The notes below the pieces were generated by a model. It saw only the letters and a list, made by a program, of their open reading frames with translations, did not search any database and was not told where the DNA came from. Both the position numbers and the translations under genes were made by a program. Of a DNA stretch of 64,000 nt, positions 25,185 to 35,900 are shown one piece after another. Numbering within the stretch: position 1 is the stretch's first letter; every line of letters starts with the position of its first letter. Source of the DNA: Bacteroides sp. GTDB lineage: Bacteria > Bacteroidota > Bacteroidia > Bacteroidales > Muribaculaceae. The stretch is taken from contig JAAVCK010000005.1 in the NCBI GenBank assembly GCA_014802325.1, positions 1 to 64,000 of the forward strand, read 5' to 3'.

Positions 25185-26939
25185 TTACTTTACCAGTACC
25201 TTTTCGGCGCCTTCGGCAGTGCGGCGGATATAGAATCCGGCAGCGGGATTAGCCACGCGGCGACCCTGGAGGTCATAATATACTGCGTCGGCAGCTTCGT
25301 TCTCGCCTACAGTTACAGAGCCTATGCCCGAAGTGCGGTTGAAAGTGAATCGGGCCACGGGCACGAACTTCTCGGGAGTCATGTAGTCCTGATTGTAGCC
25401 TGTTTCGTAGATGGTCTCAAATGTCTGAGTGTCGGAGCCGTATACCTGAGTATTACGGGTATCGCAGTAGTTCACGATACTTGCCACGCTCTGAATCTCG
25501 TCGCCAAAGCTTTCGCTCCAGCAGGTGAGCACGATAGATTTGCCATCGTATACGAGCGGAGTAGCGAGAGGTATCACGATCTCTTCAGTCTCCATCGAGT
25601 AGAGGAAAGCCTCATATTCCACGAGGCTGGCATCGGCTGAATTGTATTCGATCCAGGGATATTTGTTGGTATCGGGTTTGGGGTCAAACTGAGTTGCGTC
25701 AGAGTTCTGAGCCACGAGGCGGAGGTCGGCCGAGAGATGTGCAAATGCGCCCTGATCTTCATACTTGAAAGCGATCTCGGTGATAAGGTCGCCGGCTTTC
25801 AGACCCTTGAGCATCTCGGCGGTATAGATGATCTGCGAAGCGCTGTAGCGGGTATACCACTGATAGGGAGCGCGGATCCACCATGTGCCTTCTTCAATGT
25901 CCTGGGTAGTAGGTTCGAGATAGTTACCTACGTAGAGCTTGTTGCCGTCGGCCACGGGGAAGGTATCATCGTCGTCATCGACACCTGTGCCGGGCTGGTC
26001 GGGATCTTTGGGATTCTCGCCGTCGAGCAGAGTCACGTATTCGAGGCTGGAGTAGGGTGAGTATTCCACTTCATAGTCATACCAGTCTTCGGGATAATCA
26101 GGACCGAAAGTCACTTTGTTGGCCTGCACGTCATAGGCCAGATTGGTGGCTCCATAGCGGTAGGGAAGTGTGAGGAAGCTCTTGGAGGTATTGCCGGTCT
26201 CGGCGGTAGCCACCAGGCGGAGTATCTGATCACCGGGCTTGAGATTCTGAGTGATAGTGATCTCGTCGAGGAAGTCATACTTATCAGTGTAAGCGCCCTC
26301 CGGGTCGTTGAGAATACCGTTGTCGGTGTAAGTCAGGAATGTATCGTGACAACCGTTGGTAAAGGTGTGGGTGAAGGTGTTGATACCGTCATGAGTGAGA
26401 TCGAAGGTCACGGTCTCGTCGGTTTCGCCGGATGATTTGAGTACTACCTGAGCTCCCGACCAGCCTTCCACTTCGATAGTCACGGTAAATTTACCTCCGT
26501 CGTTGACAAGGTCGGTATAGGGCGAGTAGATGATACCGCTTACCTTACCCTGGGCAAACACGGGCCAGTAGCCCTGCCAGTCGGGTGTGAATGTCCAGTC
26601 GTAGTCCGACAGTTCCACCGTAGCGTCGTCGGGGAAGTAAGGCTCTACGGTAGTACCTTCGCTCACGAGGTCGAAAGTCTCGTGGAGGATAGTATAGTCA
26701 CCTGCGGTAGTTGCCACGGAAGGCTCATACACGAGCACAGAATAAGTCTCTGCTACTGCTACCTTATTCCAGTTGGCGGTGAAGCCTTCGGAGGTAATGT
26801 CGGTAGCGGGGAGTGTGACAGGAGTCTCCACTACCTGACGCTTTACACCCTTCTTGATCTGAAAATGACGCGACATGGGAGCAGCCGAAACCGCTACTGC
26901 CGCACACGAAAGTAACAAAAACGAGTAGATGTGTTTCAT
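25185..26939 (-). CDS. secreted protein with Fn3-like domain, SQIIY module and sorting tail
   Basis: A 584-residue protein with a signal peptide (MKHIYSFLLLSCAAVAVSAAP). A fibronectin-III-like stretch begins near residue 43 (LPATDITSEGFTANWNKV). Residues 80-250 look like a jelly-roll or choice-of-anchor domain starting HETFDLVSEG. A module at about 365-515 (SASQIIYTAEMLKGLKAGD, YPWIEYN, ATPLVYDGKSIVLT) matches the two modules in the next gene downstream. The end, YYDLQGRRVANPAAGFYIRR plus a Lys tail, is a Por/type IX-like sorting signal. A strong promoter precedes it. Function unknown; a surface adhesin or binding protein is the best guess. Confidence 0.75.
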   Translation of the reverse strand: MKHIYSFLLLSCAAVAVSAAPMSRHFQIKKGVKRQVVETPVTLPATDITSEGFTANWNKVAVAETYSVLVYEPSVATTAGDYTILHETFDLVSEGTTVEPYFPDDATVELSDYDWTFTPDWQGYWPVFAQGKVSGIIYSPYTDLVNDGGKFTVTIEVEGWSGAQVVLKSSGETDETVTFDLTHDGINTFTHTFTNGCHDTFLTYTDNGILNDPEGAYTDKYDFLDEITITQNLKPGDQILRLVATAETGNTSKSFLTLPYRYGATNLAYDVQANKVTFGPDYPEDWYDYEVEYSPYSSLEYVTLLDGENPKDPDQPGTGVDDDDDTFPVADGNKLYVGNYLEPTTQDIEEGTWWIRAPYQWYTRYSASQIIYTAEMLKGLKAGDLITEIAFKYEDQGAFAHLSADLRLVAQNSDATQFDPKPDTNKYPWIEYNSADASLVEYEAFLYSMETEEIVIPLATPLVYDGKSIVLTCWSESFGDEIQSVASIVNYCDTRNTQVYGSDTQTFETIYETGYNQDYMTPEKFVPVARFTFNRTSGIGSVTVGENEAADAVYYDLQGRRVANPAAGFYIRRTAEGAEKVLVK

Positions 26940-26984
26940 ACCTATTTGGAAGATTTAATTAGTATATGATTGGTTAATAATTCG

Positions 26985-27016
26985 CAAAGATAGTCCAAAA
27001 TATCCTAACTGCCAAA
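26985..27016 (-). promoter_or_regulatory. promoter of the Fn3/SQIIY secreted-protein gene
   Basis: Minus strand: TTTG (27016-27013), 20 bases, TATCTTTG (26992-26985). Full consensus match. Confidence 0.8.
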
Positions 27017-27204
27017 TATTTATTACCCAAGAGCGTTGAATTACTAACAAATACCTACTTTCAGGTATCCTTATGCCATAATCTTTCATCAAAAAAAGTG
27101 ATACCAGCGCTCATTGAGAGGCCCGAAAAGCGGGTTTTGAAGTCTCCGACAGTCTGGCCGCAGGATTTTTTGCCGCACCGAACCCTCATTAAAAATTTTT
27201 GTTG

Positions 27205-27212
27205 TATCTTTG
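27205..27212 (+). promoter_or_regulatory. argS -7 box
   Basis: TATCTTTG at 27205-27212, 34 bases before the ATG. No good -33 box at the standard spacing. Confidence 0.55.
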
Positions 27213-27246
27213 TAAATGAAAACTTTAAAACATAACATACCCTAAA

Positions 27247-29034
27247 ATGTCGATTGACCAGATTATCTCGCAAGGCGTGGCGCGCGCACTCAAAGCGCTC
27301 TACGACCTTGACGTCAACCCCGCCGACGTCAATCCTCAGGCTACCCGTAAGGAGTTTGAGGGAAATCTCACCGTTGTCGTGTTCCCCTGGGTGAAAGCCG
27401 CCCGCAAGAGCCCCGAAAAGGTGGCCGATGAAATAGGCCAGTGGCTTCTCGACAACGAGAGCGCCGTGCAGGGCTTCAACGTTGTGAAGGGGTTCCTCAA
27501 CATAGTGATCGAGCCCAAGATTTGGAACAATATTCTCGCCGAGATTCTCACCGAACCTCACTACGGTATCACCAAAGCCGGCAAGGATGCTCCGCTGGTG
27601 ATGGTGGAATATTCGTCGCCCAACACCAACAAGCCTCTCCACCTGGGCCATATACGCAACAATCTGCTCGGCTACAGCCTCGCCAAGATTCTTCAGGCCT
27701 GCGGCAACCGCGTGGTGAAGACCAATATAGTCAACGACCGAGGCATTCACATCTGCAAGTCGATGCTCGCATGGCAGAAGTGGGGCAACGGCGCCACTCC
27801 CGAATCCACCGGAAAGAAGGGCGACCATCTCATAGGCGACTTCTACGTAGCTTTTGACAAGCACTACAAAGCTGAAGTGGCCGACCTCATGGCCAAAGGC
27901 ATGACCAAGGAGGAGGCCGAGGCTGCTTCGCCCCTCATGAAAGAGGCCCGCGAGATGCTCGTCAAGTGGGAAGCCAAAGACCCCGAAGTGCGTGCACTCT
28001 GGGAGAAGATGAACTCGTGGGTTTACGAAGGATTTGACGAGACTTACCGCCGCATGGGTGTGGACTTCGACAAGATCTACTACGAGAGCGAGACATATCT
28101 CGAAGGTAAGGCCAAAGTGCTCGAAGGTCTGGAGAAAGGTCTGATGTATCGCAAGGACGACGGATCAGTCTGGGCCGACCTCACGCCCGAAGGTCTCGAC
28201 CACAAGCTGCTGCTCCGCGCCGACGGCACCTCGGTATACATGACTCAGGATATAGGCACCGCCAAGCTCCGCTTCGAGGACTATCCCATCGACAAGATGA
28301 TATATGTGGTAGGCAACGAGCAGGACTATCACTTCAAGGTGCTCTCGATACTTCTCGACCGCCTCGGATTTGCATGGGGTAAAGACCTGGTGCACTTCTC
28401 CTACGGTATGGTAGAGCTCCCCGAGGGCAAGATGAAGTCGCGCGAGGGCACGGTGGTGGATGCCGACGACCTGATGGACGATATGGTGGCTACAGCTCGC
28501 ACCGTATCGGCCGAACTCGGCAAACTCGACGGCCTCACCGACAAGGAAATCGATAAGATTTCAGAGATGGTGGGTCTCGGCGCTCTGAAATATTACCTCC
28601 TCAAGGTAGATCCCCGCAAGAACATCACCTTCAATCCCAAGGAGTCGATAGACTTCAACGGCAACACCGGACCTTTCATCCAGTACACCCACGCCCGCAT
28701 CTGCTCGGTGCTCCGCCGCGCCAAGGCCGACGGAATGAACATCACCGACTACTTGATGGTGAAGCCCGACGCCAAGGAGAGCGAGGTGATACAGGCTCTC
28801 ACCGACTTCCCCTCGGTGGTGAAGACTGCCGGCGACACCTACAGCCCCGCTCTGATAGCTAACTACGTGTATAATCTGACCAAACTCTACAACTCTTTCT
28901 ATCACGACTGCCCGATACTGAAAGAAGAAGATGCCTCCAAGCGCTCGCTCCGTCTGGCCATCAGCGAGATGACCGCCCGCGTTATAGCCACCGGCATGGA
29001 TCTGCTCGGTATCAAGGTGCCCGAACGTATGTAA
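27247..29034 (+). CDS. argS: arginyl-tRNA synthetase
   Basis: Class I aminoacyl-tRNA synthetase that charges tRNA-Arg. The 595 residues have the arginine-specific N-terminal Add1 domain (1-110), the HIGH signature as HLGHIRNN near residue 132, a KMSKS-like loop KMKSREG near 395, and the alpha-helical anticodon-binding DALR domain ending IKVPERM. The sequence VEYSSPNTNKP before HIGH is diagnostic of ArgS. The length is usual. Confidence 0.97.
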   Translation: MSIDQIISQGVARALKALYDLDVNPADVNPQATRKEFEGNLTVVVFPWVKAARKSPEKVADEIGQWLLDNESAVQGFNVVKGFLNIVIEPKIWNNILAEILTEPHYGITKAGKDAPLVMVEYSSPNTNKPLHLGHIRNNLLGYSLAKILQACGNRVVKTNIVNDRGIHICKSMLAWQKWGNGATPESTGKKGDHLIGDFYVAFDKHYKAEVADLMAKGMTKEEAEAASPLMKEAREMLVKWEAKDPEVRALWEKMNSWVYEGFDETYRRMGVDFDKIYYESETYLEGKAKVLEGLEKGLMYRKDDGSVWADLTPEGLDHKLLLRADGTSVYMTQDIGTAKLRFEDYPIDKMIYVVGNEQDYHFKVLSILLDRLGFAWGKDLVHFSYGMVELPEGKMKSREGTVVDADDLMDDMVATARTVSAELGKLDGLTDKEIDKISEMVGLGALKYYLLKVDPRKNITFNPKESIDFNGNTGPFIQYTHARICSVLRRAKADGMNITDYLMVKPDAKESEVIQALTDFPSVVKTAGDTYSPALIANYVYNLTKLYNSFYHDCPILKEEDASKRSLRLAISEMTARVIATGMDLLGIKVPERM

Positions 29035-29078
29035 CCAATATATTTAATATATTTAATCTATAAAAAAACATCAAAATT

Positions 29079-29786
29079 ATGGACTTTAGCAACTCGCCTC
29101 AATATTATGACCAGAACACTCTGGCGATGAAGACCTCGTCGGTGCTCAAGACGGTGTATATGAAAATGTGTCTCGCTCTGGTAGTGAGCGCGCTCGTAGC
29201 GCTCTACTGCTCCACGAGCTACGGCTATCTGCAATTTCTCGCTACCCACTCATGGGCTATATGGGGATTGTTTATCGTAGAACTCGGCCTTGTATTCGTA
29301 ATCTCGGGCAGCACTCTCACCCGCATGTCGTCGGGCTTGGCTGCGGTGCTATTCTATGTATTCGCCGCCGTCAACGGAGCTGCACTGGCGCCGATATTTC
29401 TTGTCTATACCCACGCTTCGATTGTCAAGACATTCTTCATCTGCGCCGGCACGTTCGGTGCGATGAGCATCTACGGCTATTTCACCACAGCAGACCTCAC
29501 CAAGTTCGGTACTTACCTGTTCTATGCCCTTATAGGCCTTATCATAGCCTCGGTGGTCAATATCTTCACCAAATCATCGACCATGGAGTGGATAATTTCG
29601 GGCGCAGGCGTGCTGATATTCATCGGCCTCACCGCTTGGGATACCCAGTGGCTCAAAAATCAGATACAGAGCACCTCGGCCGAATACCACGCCAAACTGT
29701 CGACCTACGGTGCACTCAACCTCTATCTCGACTTCATCAACCTCTTCCTCTATCTGCTCCGCTTTTTCGGCCGCAGCAATGACTGA
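29079..29786 (+). CDS. Bax inhibitor-1/YccA family membrane protein
   Basis: A 235-residue integral inner-membrane protein with about seven hydrophobic segments, the layout of the BI-1/YccA/YetJ family (pH-sensitive calcium leak channels and regulators of FtsH-type proteases in characterised relatives). The conserved end is visible: GLTAWDTQWLKNQ followed by a last hydrophobic stretch GALNLYLDFINLFLYLLRFFG. The N-terminus has about 25 soluble residues. It sits 44 bases after argS on the same strand. Confidence 0.92.
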   Translation: MDFSNSPQYYDQNTLAMKTSSVLKTVYMKMCLALVVSALVALYCSTSYGYLQFLATHSWAIWGLFIVELGLVFVISGSTLTRMSSGLAAVLFYVFAAVNGAALAPIFLVYTHASIVKTFFICAGTFGAMSIYGYFTTADLTKFGTYLFYALIGLIIASVVNIFTKSSTMEWIISGAGVLIFIGLTAWDTQWLKNQIQSTSAEYHAKLSTYGALNLYLDFINLFLYLLRFFGRSND

Positions 29787-29812
29787 TCAAAACATCTTTA
29801 CCCTATCATAAA

Positions 29813-31012
29813 ATGGCAAAAGTAATTATCATAGGCGCAGGTGGCGTGGGCACGGTAGTGGCTCACAAGTGCGCCGCACATCCCGAAGTGTTCAGCGAAA
29901 TCGTCATAGCCTCGCGCACCCGCTCTAAGTGCGACGCCATAGTAGAGGCAATCGGAAAGCCCAACGTAAGCTCCGACACCGTCGATGCCGACAGCGTGCC
30001 CCAGCTCGTGGAACTCTTCAACCGCCACAAGCCCGCTCTCGTGATCAATGTAGCTCTCCCCTATCAGGACCTCACCATCATGGATGCCTGTCTGATATGC
30101 GGTGTCAACTATCTCGATACAGCCAACTACGAGCCCAAAGACGAAGCTCACTTTGAATACTCCTGGCAGTGGGCCTACAAGCAGCGCTTCGAGGAAGCCG
30201 GACTGACAGCCATACTCGGCTGCGGCTTTGACCCCGGTGTGTCGGGCGTGTTCACGGCTTATGCCGCCAAACACTATTTCAGCGACATGGAGACTCTCGA
30301 CATCGTGGACTGCAACGGGGGTGACCACGGCAAAGCTTTCGCCACCAACTTCAATCCTGAAATCAACATACGCGAGATCACTCAGAACGGCCGCTACTAT
30401 CAGGACGGAAAGTGGGTTACCACCGGTCCGCTTGAAATCCACCGCACCCTCACCTATCCCTCGGTAGGCGTCCGCGAGAGCTACCTGCTATATCACGAAG
30501 AGCTGGAATCGCTCGTGAAGAATTTCCCCTCCATCAAGCGTGCCCGCTTCTGGATGACTTTCGGCCAGGAATACCTCACTCACCTGCGCGTGATACAAAA
30601 CATCGGTATGGCCCGCATCGACGAGGTGGACTACAACGGTACCAAGATCGTGCCTCTGCAATTTCTCAAAGCCGTGCTCCCCAATCCTCAGGACCTCGGC
30701 GCCAACTACCACGGCGAGACTTCGATAGGCTGCCGCATAGCCGGACTCGACAAGGAAGGCAAGCCTCTCACATATTATATATGGAACAACTGCTCTCACG
30801 AGGTAGCCTATAAGGAGACCGGCATGCAGGCCGTGAGCTACACCACCGGAGTGCCCGCCATGTGCGGCGCCATGATGTTTCTAACCGGCAAGTGGGTCAA
30901 GGCCGGCGTGAACAATGTGGAGGAATTTGACCCCGATCCGTTCCTCGAAGCCATCGCCGCCAACGGATTGCCCTGGCATGAGAAATTCAACATCGATCTC
31001 GAAGTGGATTAA
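29813..31012 (+). CDS. carboxynorspermidine dehydrogenase (saccharopine dehydrogenase family)
   Basis: A 399-residue NADPH-dependent dehydrogenase with an N-terminal Rossmann motif (VIIIGAGGVGTVVAHKCA, residues 4-21) and a C-terminal saccharopine-dehydrogenase-type domain with GCGFDPGVSGVFTAYAA near residue 140. This pattern and length fit carboxynorspermidine (carboxyspermidine) synthase, which makes the precursor of spermidine from putrescine and aspartate semialdehyde and is the usual Bacteroidota route. The partner decarboxylase is not in the window. A true lysine-pathway saccharopine dehydrogenase is less likely in this lineage. Confidence 0.82.
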   Translation: MAKVIIIGAGGVGTVVAHKCAAHPEVFSEIVIASRTRSKCDAIVEAIGKPNVSSDTVDADSVPQLVELFNRHKPALVINVALPYQDLTIMDACLICGVNYLDTANYEPKDEAHFEYSWQWAYKQRFEEAGLTAILGCGFDPGVSGVFTAYAAKHYFSDMETLDIVDCNGGDHGKAFATNFNPEINIREITQNGRYYQDGKWVTTGPLEIHRTLTYPSVGVRESYLLYHEELESLVKNFPSIKRARFWMTFGQEYLTHLRVIQNIGMARIDEVDYNGTKIVPLQFLKAVLPNPQDLGANYHGETSIGCRIAGLDKEGKPLTYYIWNNCSHEVAYKETGMQAVSYTTGVPAMCGAMMFLTGKWVKAGVNNVEEFDPDPFLEAIAANGLPWHEKFNIDLEVD

Positions 31013-31022
31013 TAGAAAAACT

Positions 31023-31054
31023 ATTGTCCTTTCAAGCAATTTTTCGTACTTTTG
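31023..31054 (+). promoter_or_regulatory. eno promoter
   Basis: ATTG at 31023-31026, 20 bases, TACTTTTG at 31047-31054. Leader about 45 bases, AT-rich and unstructured, as for a strongly translated gene. Confidence 0.75.
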
Positions 31055-31076
31055 CACAAGTAAAAATCAACAATAA

Positions 31077-32411
<1,335 letters not shown>

Positions 32412-32431
32412 TCAATCAACTGATTACAATA

Positions 32432-32468
32432 TAGGGCGATACTCACTCGGGTATCGCCCTAATTTTTA
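32432..32468 (+). terminator. eno terminator
   Basis: TAGGGCGATAC (32432-32442) pairs perfectly with GTATCGCCCTA (32451-32461), loop TCACTCGG, followed by ATTTTTAT. Confidence 0.92.
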
Positions 32469-32530
32469 TATAGTGGTGCAGGATAGAGATTTGAGGCGTT
32501 CCAGAAGGTAGCGGTTCCTACGGGCAGGCA

Positions 32531-32557
32531 TGTAGTGACGGAGCTCTGCTCCGTATC
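32531..32557 (+). repeat. palindromic intergenic element, copy 1
   Basis: TGTAGTGACGGAGC, TCT, GCTCCGTATC: the GTAG-x-GACG frame shared with the copies at 45336-45364 and 45407-45437, but with a different self-complementary core (ACGGAGC/GCTCCGT). Plus orientation. Confidence 0.5.
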
Positions 32558-32812
32558 GAAGAGTTTCAAAAATGTAATCTCAAAAAAAATCACCATCGCG
32601 CCTCGCGACGCGGGAAAGTTGTAATTTCTAACTCGGCAAGTATATACGGCTGATGATACCCGTTAAGGGCATTTTAGATACACACACCACTTTCCTGCAG
32701 ATTAAAGGGGCGCCTCCTGACGCCTTTAATGATTGCTATATTACCTTTTGTTCTCCTCGGAAACATCGCAAAGCGCTGTCCCTACATATGTTATTTAAAA
32801 TGTATTTCGCGG

Positions 32813-32863
32813 AAATTACCATTTTGCCCGGCCGGGCGGTCCTGAGGACCCGCCCCTACAATT
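32813..32863 (-). repeat. palindromic intergenic element, copy 2
   Basis: Minus orientation. The core GGGCGGTCC / GGACCCGCCC forms a stem with one bulge and a TGA loop. It is bounded on the right by CCCCTACAA and on the left by GCCGG and the sequence AAATTACCATTTTGC, which is identical to the one beside copy 4 (45390-45404), 12.5 kb away. Confidence 0.6.
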
Positions 32864-32912
32864 CCACGGGAATCCATGATTCCTAATTCTCAATTCTTCA
32901 TACAATTAAAGC

Positions 32913-32936
32913 GGGCGGGGTCTTGCGACCTCGCCC
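32913..32936 (-). terminator. nifJ terminator
   Basis: Read on the minus strand: GGGCGAGGTC, GCAA tetraloop, GACCCCGCCC, then GCTTTAATT. A 10-bp stem with one G-T pair, 27 bases after the nifJ stop. The T tract is weak. Confidence 0.7.
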
Positions 32937-32962
32937 ACTCGGATTATAAGAGTTGTGAGTGA

Positions 32963-35900
32963 TTACTTGGGCAGATTGCCTACTTCGGGATCAACACCCC
33001 ACTGCTGCTGCGACAGGCGGCGGTAGTTGTTGTAACGCCACTGTGCATTAGCCTTGGCTGCTGCGAAGAGTTCGGCTGCCTCGGCGGGATACTGCTTCAT
33101 AACCGAAGCGTAGCGCACCTCACCCTTGAGGAAGTCTTCAAACTTATCCCAGTCAGGCTGCTTGCTGTCGAGGGTGAAGGGGTTCTTGCCTTCGTCTTCG
33201 AGAGCGGGGTTGTAGCGCCAGAGGTGCCAGTAACCGCACTCTACAGCCTTCTGCTCTTCTTCCTGAGCGTGACCCATACCTACGCGGATACCGTGGTTGA
33301 TACAGGGCGAGTAAGCGATGATGAGCGAAGGACCGTCGTAAGCCTCAGCTTCGCGGAATGCCTTAAGAGTCTGAGCATTGTCAGCACCCATGGCTACCTG
33401 AGCAACGTAAACATAGCCGTAGGTAGAAGCGATCAGACCGAGGTCTTTCTTGCGGATGCGCTTACCGGAAGCGGCGAATTTAGCGATTGCGCCCAGAGGA
33501 GTAGCCTTCGATGCCTGACCACCGGTGTTGGAGTAAACCTCGGTGTCGAGCACGAGTACATTGACATTCTTGCCTGAAGCGAGCACGTGGTCAAGACCAC
33601 CGAAACCTATATCGTAAGCTGCACCGTCGCCGGCGATGATCCACTGCGACTTCTTGGTGAGGAAGTTTTTGTGAGCTACGATACCCTTGCAGATGTCGCA
33701 ACCGCAAGCCTCGCAGAGGGGCACGATCTTCTCGGCAACTTCGCGGGTGACGGCTACATTGTCGGCGTTGTCGAGCCACTGCTGAGCAAGTGCCTTGATC
33801 TCGTCAGAGCACTTTTCACAAGCGAGAGCGCCCTTCATGAGTTCGGTGACACGTTCGGTCATCTTCTCGTTGGCAATCTTCATACCGAGGCCGAATTCAG
33901 CGAAGTCCTCGAAGAGTGAGTTGGCCCAAGCGGGACCGTGACCGGCAGCGTCGGTGCAATAGGGAGTTGAGGGAACAGAGCCTGAGTAGATCGACGAGCA
34001 ACCGGTAGCGTTGGCCACCATTTCGTGGTCGCCGAAGAGCTGGCTGACGAGCTTCACGTAGGGAGTTTCACCGCAACCCGAGCAAGCGCCCGAGAATTCA
34101 AAGAGCGGAGTGGCGAACTGAGAGTTCTTGACGTTGCTCTTGGTGTCGACGAGATTCTGCTTCGACGATACGCTTGCCACGCAGTAATCCCAGTCTTTCT
34201 GTACGTCGAGCTGAGTTTCGAGAGGCTTCATTTCGAGAGCCTTCACGCCCTTCTTGCCGGGACATACGGCCACACAGTTGCCGCAGCCGAGACAGTCGAG
34301 TACGTCGACTGCCTGAATGAAGTGCATGCCCTTGAACTGAGGACCGAGAGCCGAGATAGTGCCGGCTTCGCCGAAGGGAGCATTAGCCACTTCCTCGTCA
34401 GTGAGCAGGAAGGGACGGATAGCGGCGTGAGGACAAACAAACGCACACTTGTTACACTGTATACAGTTTTCTTCGAGCCATTCGGGAACGAACGCTGCCA
34501 CACCGCGCTTTTCGTAAGCGGCGGTACCCTGGTGCCAGGTGCCGTCTTCTATACCTACGAAGTCAGAAACCTTGAGCAGGTCGCCGTCCTGAGCGTTGAT
34601 GGGGCGAACGATCTTGTTGATAAATTCAGGATCGTTGTTCTCAACGGGAGCCTCGGGAGTGAGATTGCTCCATGCGGGATCAACGGGGAGCTGCTTGTAT
34701 TCGCCACCGCGGTCAACTGCTGCATAGTTCTTGTCGACCACATCCTGACCCTTCTTGCCATAAGACTTCACGATGAATTTCTTCATCTGCTCTACGGCGA
34801 GATCCACGGGGATAACCTCGGTGATGCGGAAGAATGCGCTCTGGAGGATGGTGTTGGTACGGTTGCCCAGACCGATTTCCTGAGCTATCTTGGTAGCGTT
34901 GATATAGTAAACGGTGATGTCGTTGTCAGCAAGATATTTCTTCACCTTGTTGGGAAGATTCTTGGCAAGTTCCTCACCTTCCCAGATAGTGTTGAGAAGG
35001 AATGTACCGCCCTTGCGGAGTCCGCGGGTCACGTCGTACATATGGAGGTAAGCCTGCACGTGGCATGCCACGAAGTTAGGAGTGGTCACCAGATATGTAG
35101 AGCGGATGGGCTGGTCGCCGAAGCGGAGGTGAGAGCAGGTGAAACCGCCCGACTTCTTTGAGTCGTATGCGAAGTAAGCCTGGCAATACTTGTCGGTATT
35201 GTCACCGATGATCTTCACAGAGTTCTTGTTGGCACCTACAGTACCGTCAGCACCGAGGCCGTAGAACTTGGCTTCGAAAGTGTCGCCGCCGAGAGCGAGC
35301 TCTTCCTTCATGGGGAGTGAAGTGAAGGTCACGTCGTCAACGATACCTACGGTGAAGTGATTCTTGGGTTCGGGAAGAGCGAGGTTCTCGAATACCGAAA
35401 GGATCTGCGCGGGAGTAGTGTCCTTAGAAGCGAGACCGTAGCGGCCGCCTACGATTACGGGGGCGTCAGCCTGGCCGTAGAAGCAGTCCTTAACGTCGAG
35501 ATACAGGGGCTCGCCGTTGGCTCCGGGTTCTTTGGTGCGGTCGAGCACGGCGATGCGCTTTGCAGTCTTGGGCACAGCGGCAAGGAAGTGCTTGGCCGAG
35601 AAGGGACGGTAGAGGTGTACCGACACCAGACCTACCTTTTCGCCCTTGGCGCGGAGATAGTCGATGGCTTCCTGAGCGGCCTGGGTCACAGAACCCATAG
35701 CGATGATCACGCGGTCAGCTTCGGGATCTCCGTAGTAGTTGAAGAGGCCGTATTCACGACCGGTTATGCGGGTGATTTCCTTCATGTATTCCTCCACGAT
35801 CTCGGGCACTGCATCATAGTAGCGGTTGCACGATTCGCGGTGCTGGAAGAATACGTCGCCGTTCTCGGCCATACCGCGGGCAACGGGCTTCTCGGGGTTG

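Larger units (their letters stand above)
26940..27246. other. divergent intergenic region before argS
   Basis: Apart from the two divergent promoters, the 307 bases hold no gene that I can support. A frame crossing this region on the minus strand is a shadow of argS. Confidence 0.6.
32412..32962. other. 551-base intergenic region full of palindromes
   Basis: Between the convergent eno and nifJ genes. Besides the two terminators it holds several short hairpin elements: members of the GTAGGGACG palindrome family (listed separately), a degenerate member ending GTCCCTACA at 32778-32786, and an ATTAAAG...CTTTAAT inverted repeat at 32701-32730 with GGCG/CGCC inside. A 77-codon frame at 32653-32886 runs across these repeats, has no family resemblance or promoter, and I do not call it a gene. 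Confidence 0.65.

Noticed and set aside
32653-32886. 77-codon open frame between eno and nifJ
   Set aside because: Runs through palindromic repeats, has no promoter and no conserved motif; best seen as non-coding.
32412-32962. CRISPR array suspected from several short repeats
   Set aside because: The repeats differ in core and orientation, are not evenly spaced, and no cas gene is present.
34025-35161. 378-codon open frame opposite nifJ
   Set aside because: Antisense shadow of a conserved enzyme; no independent start signals.
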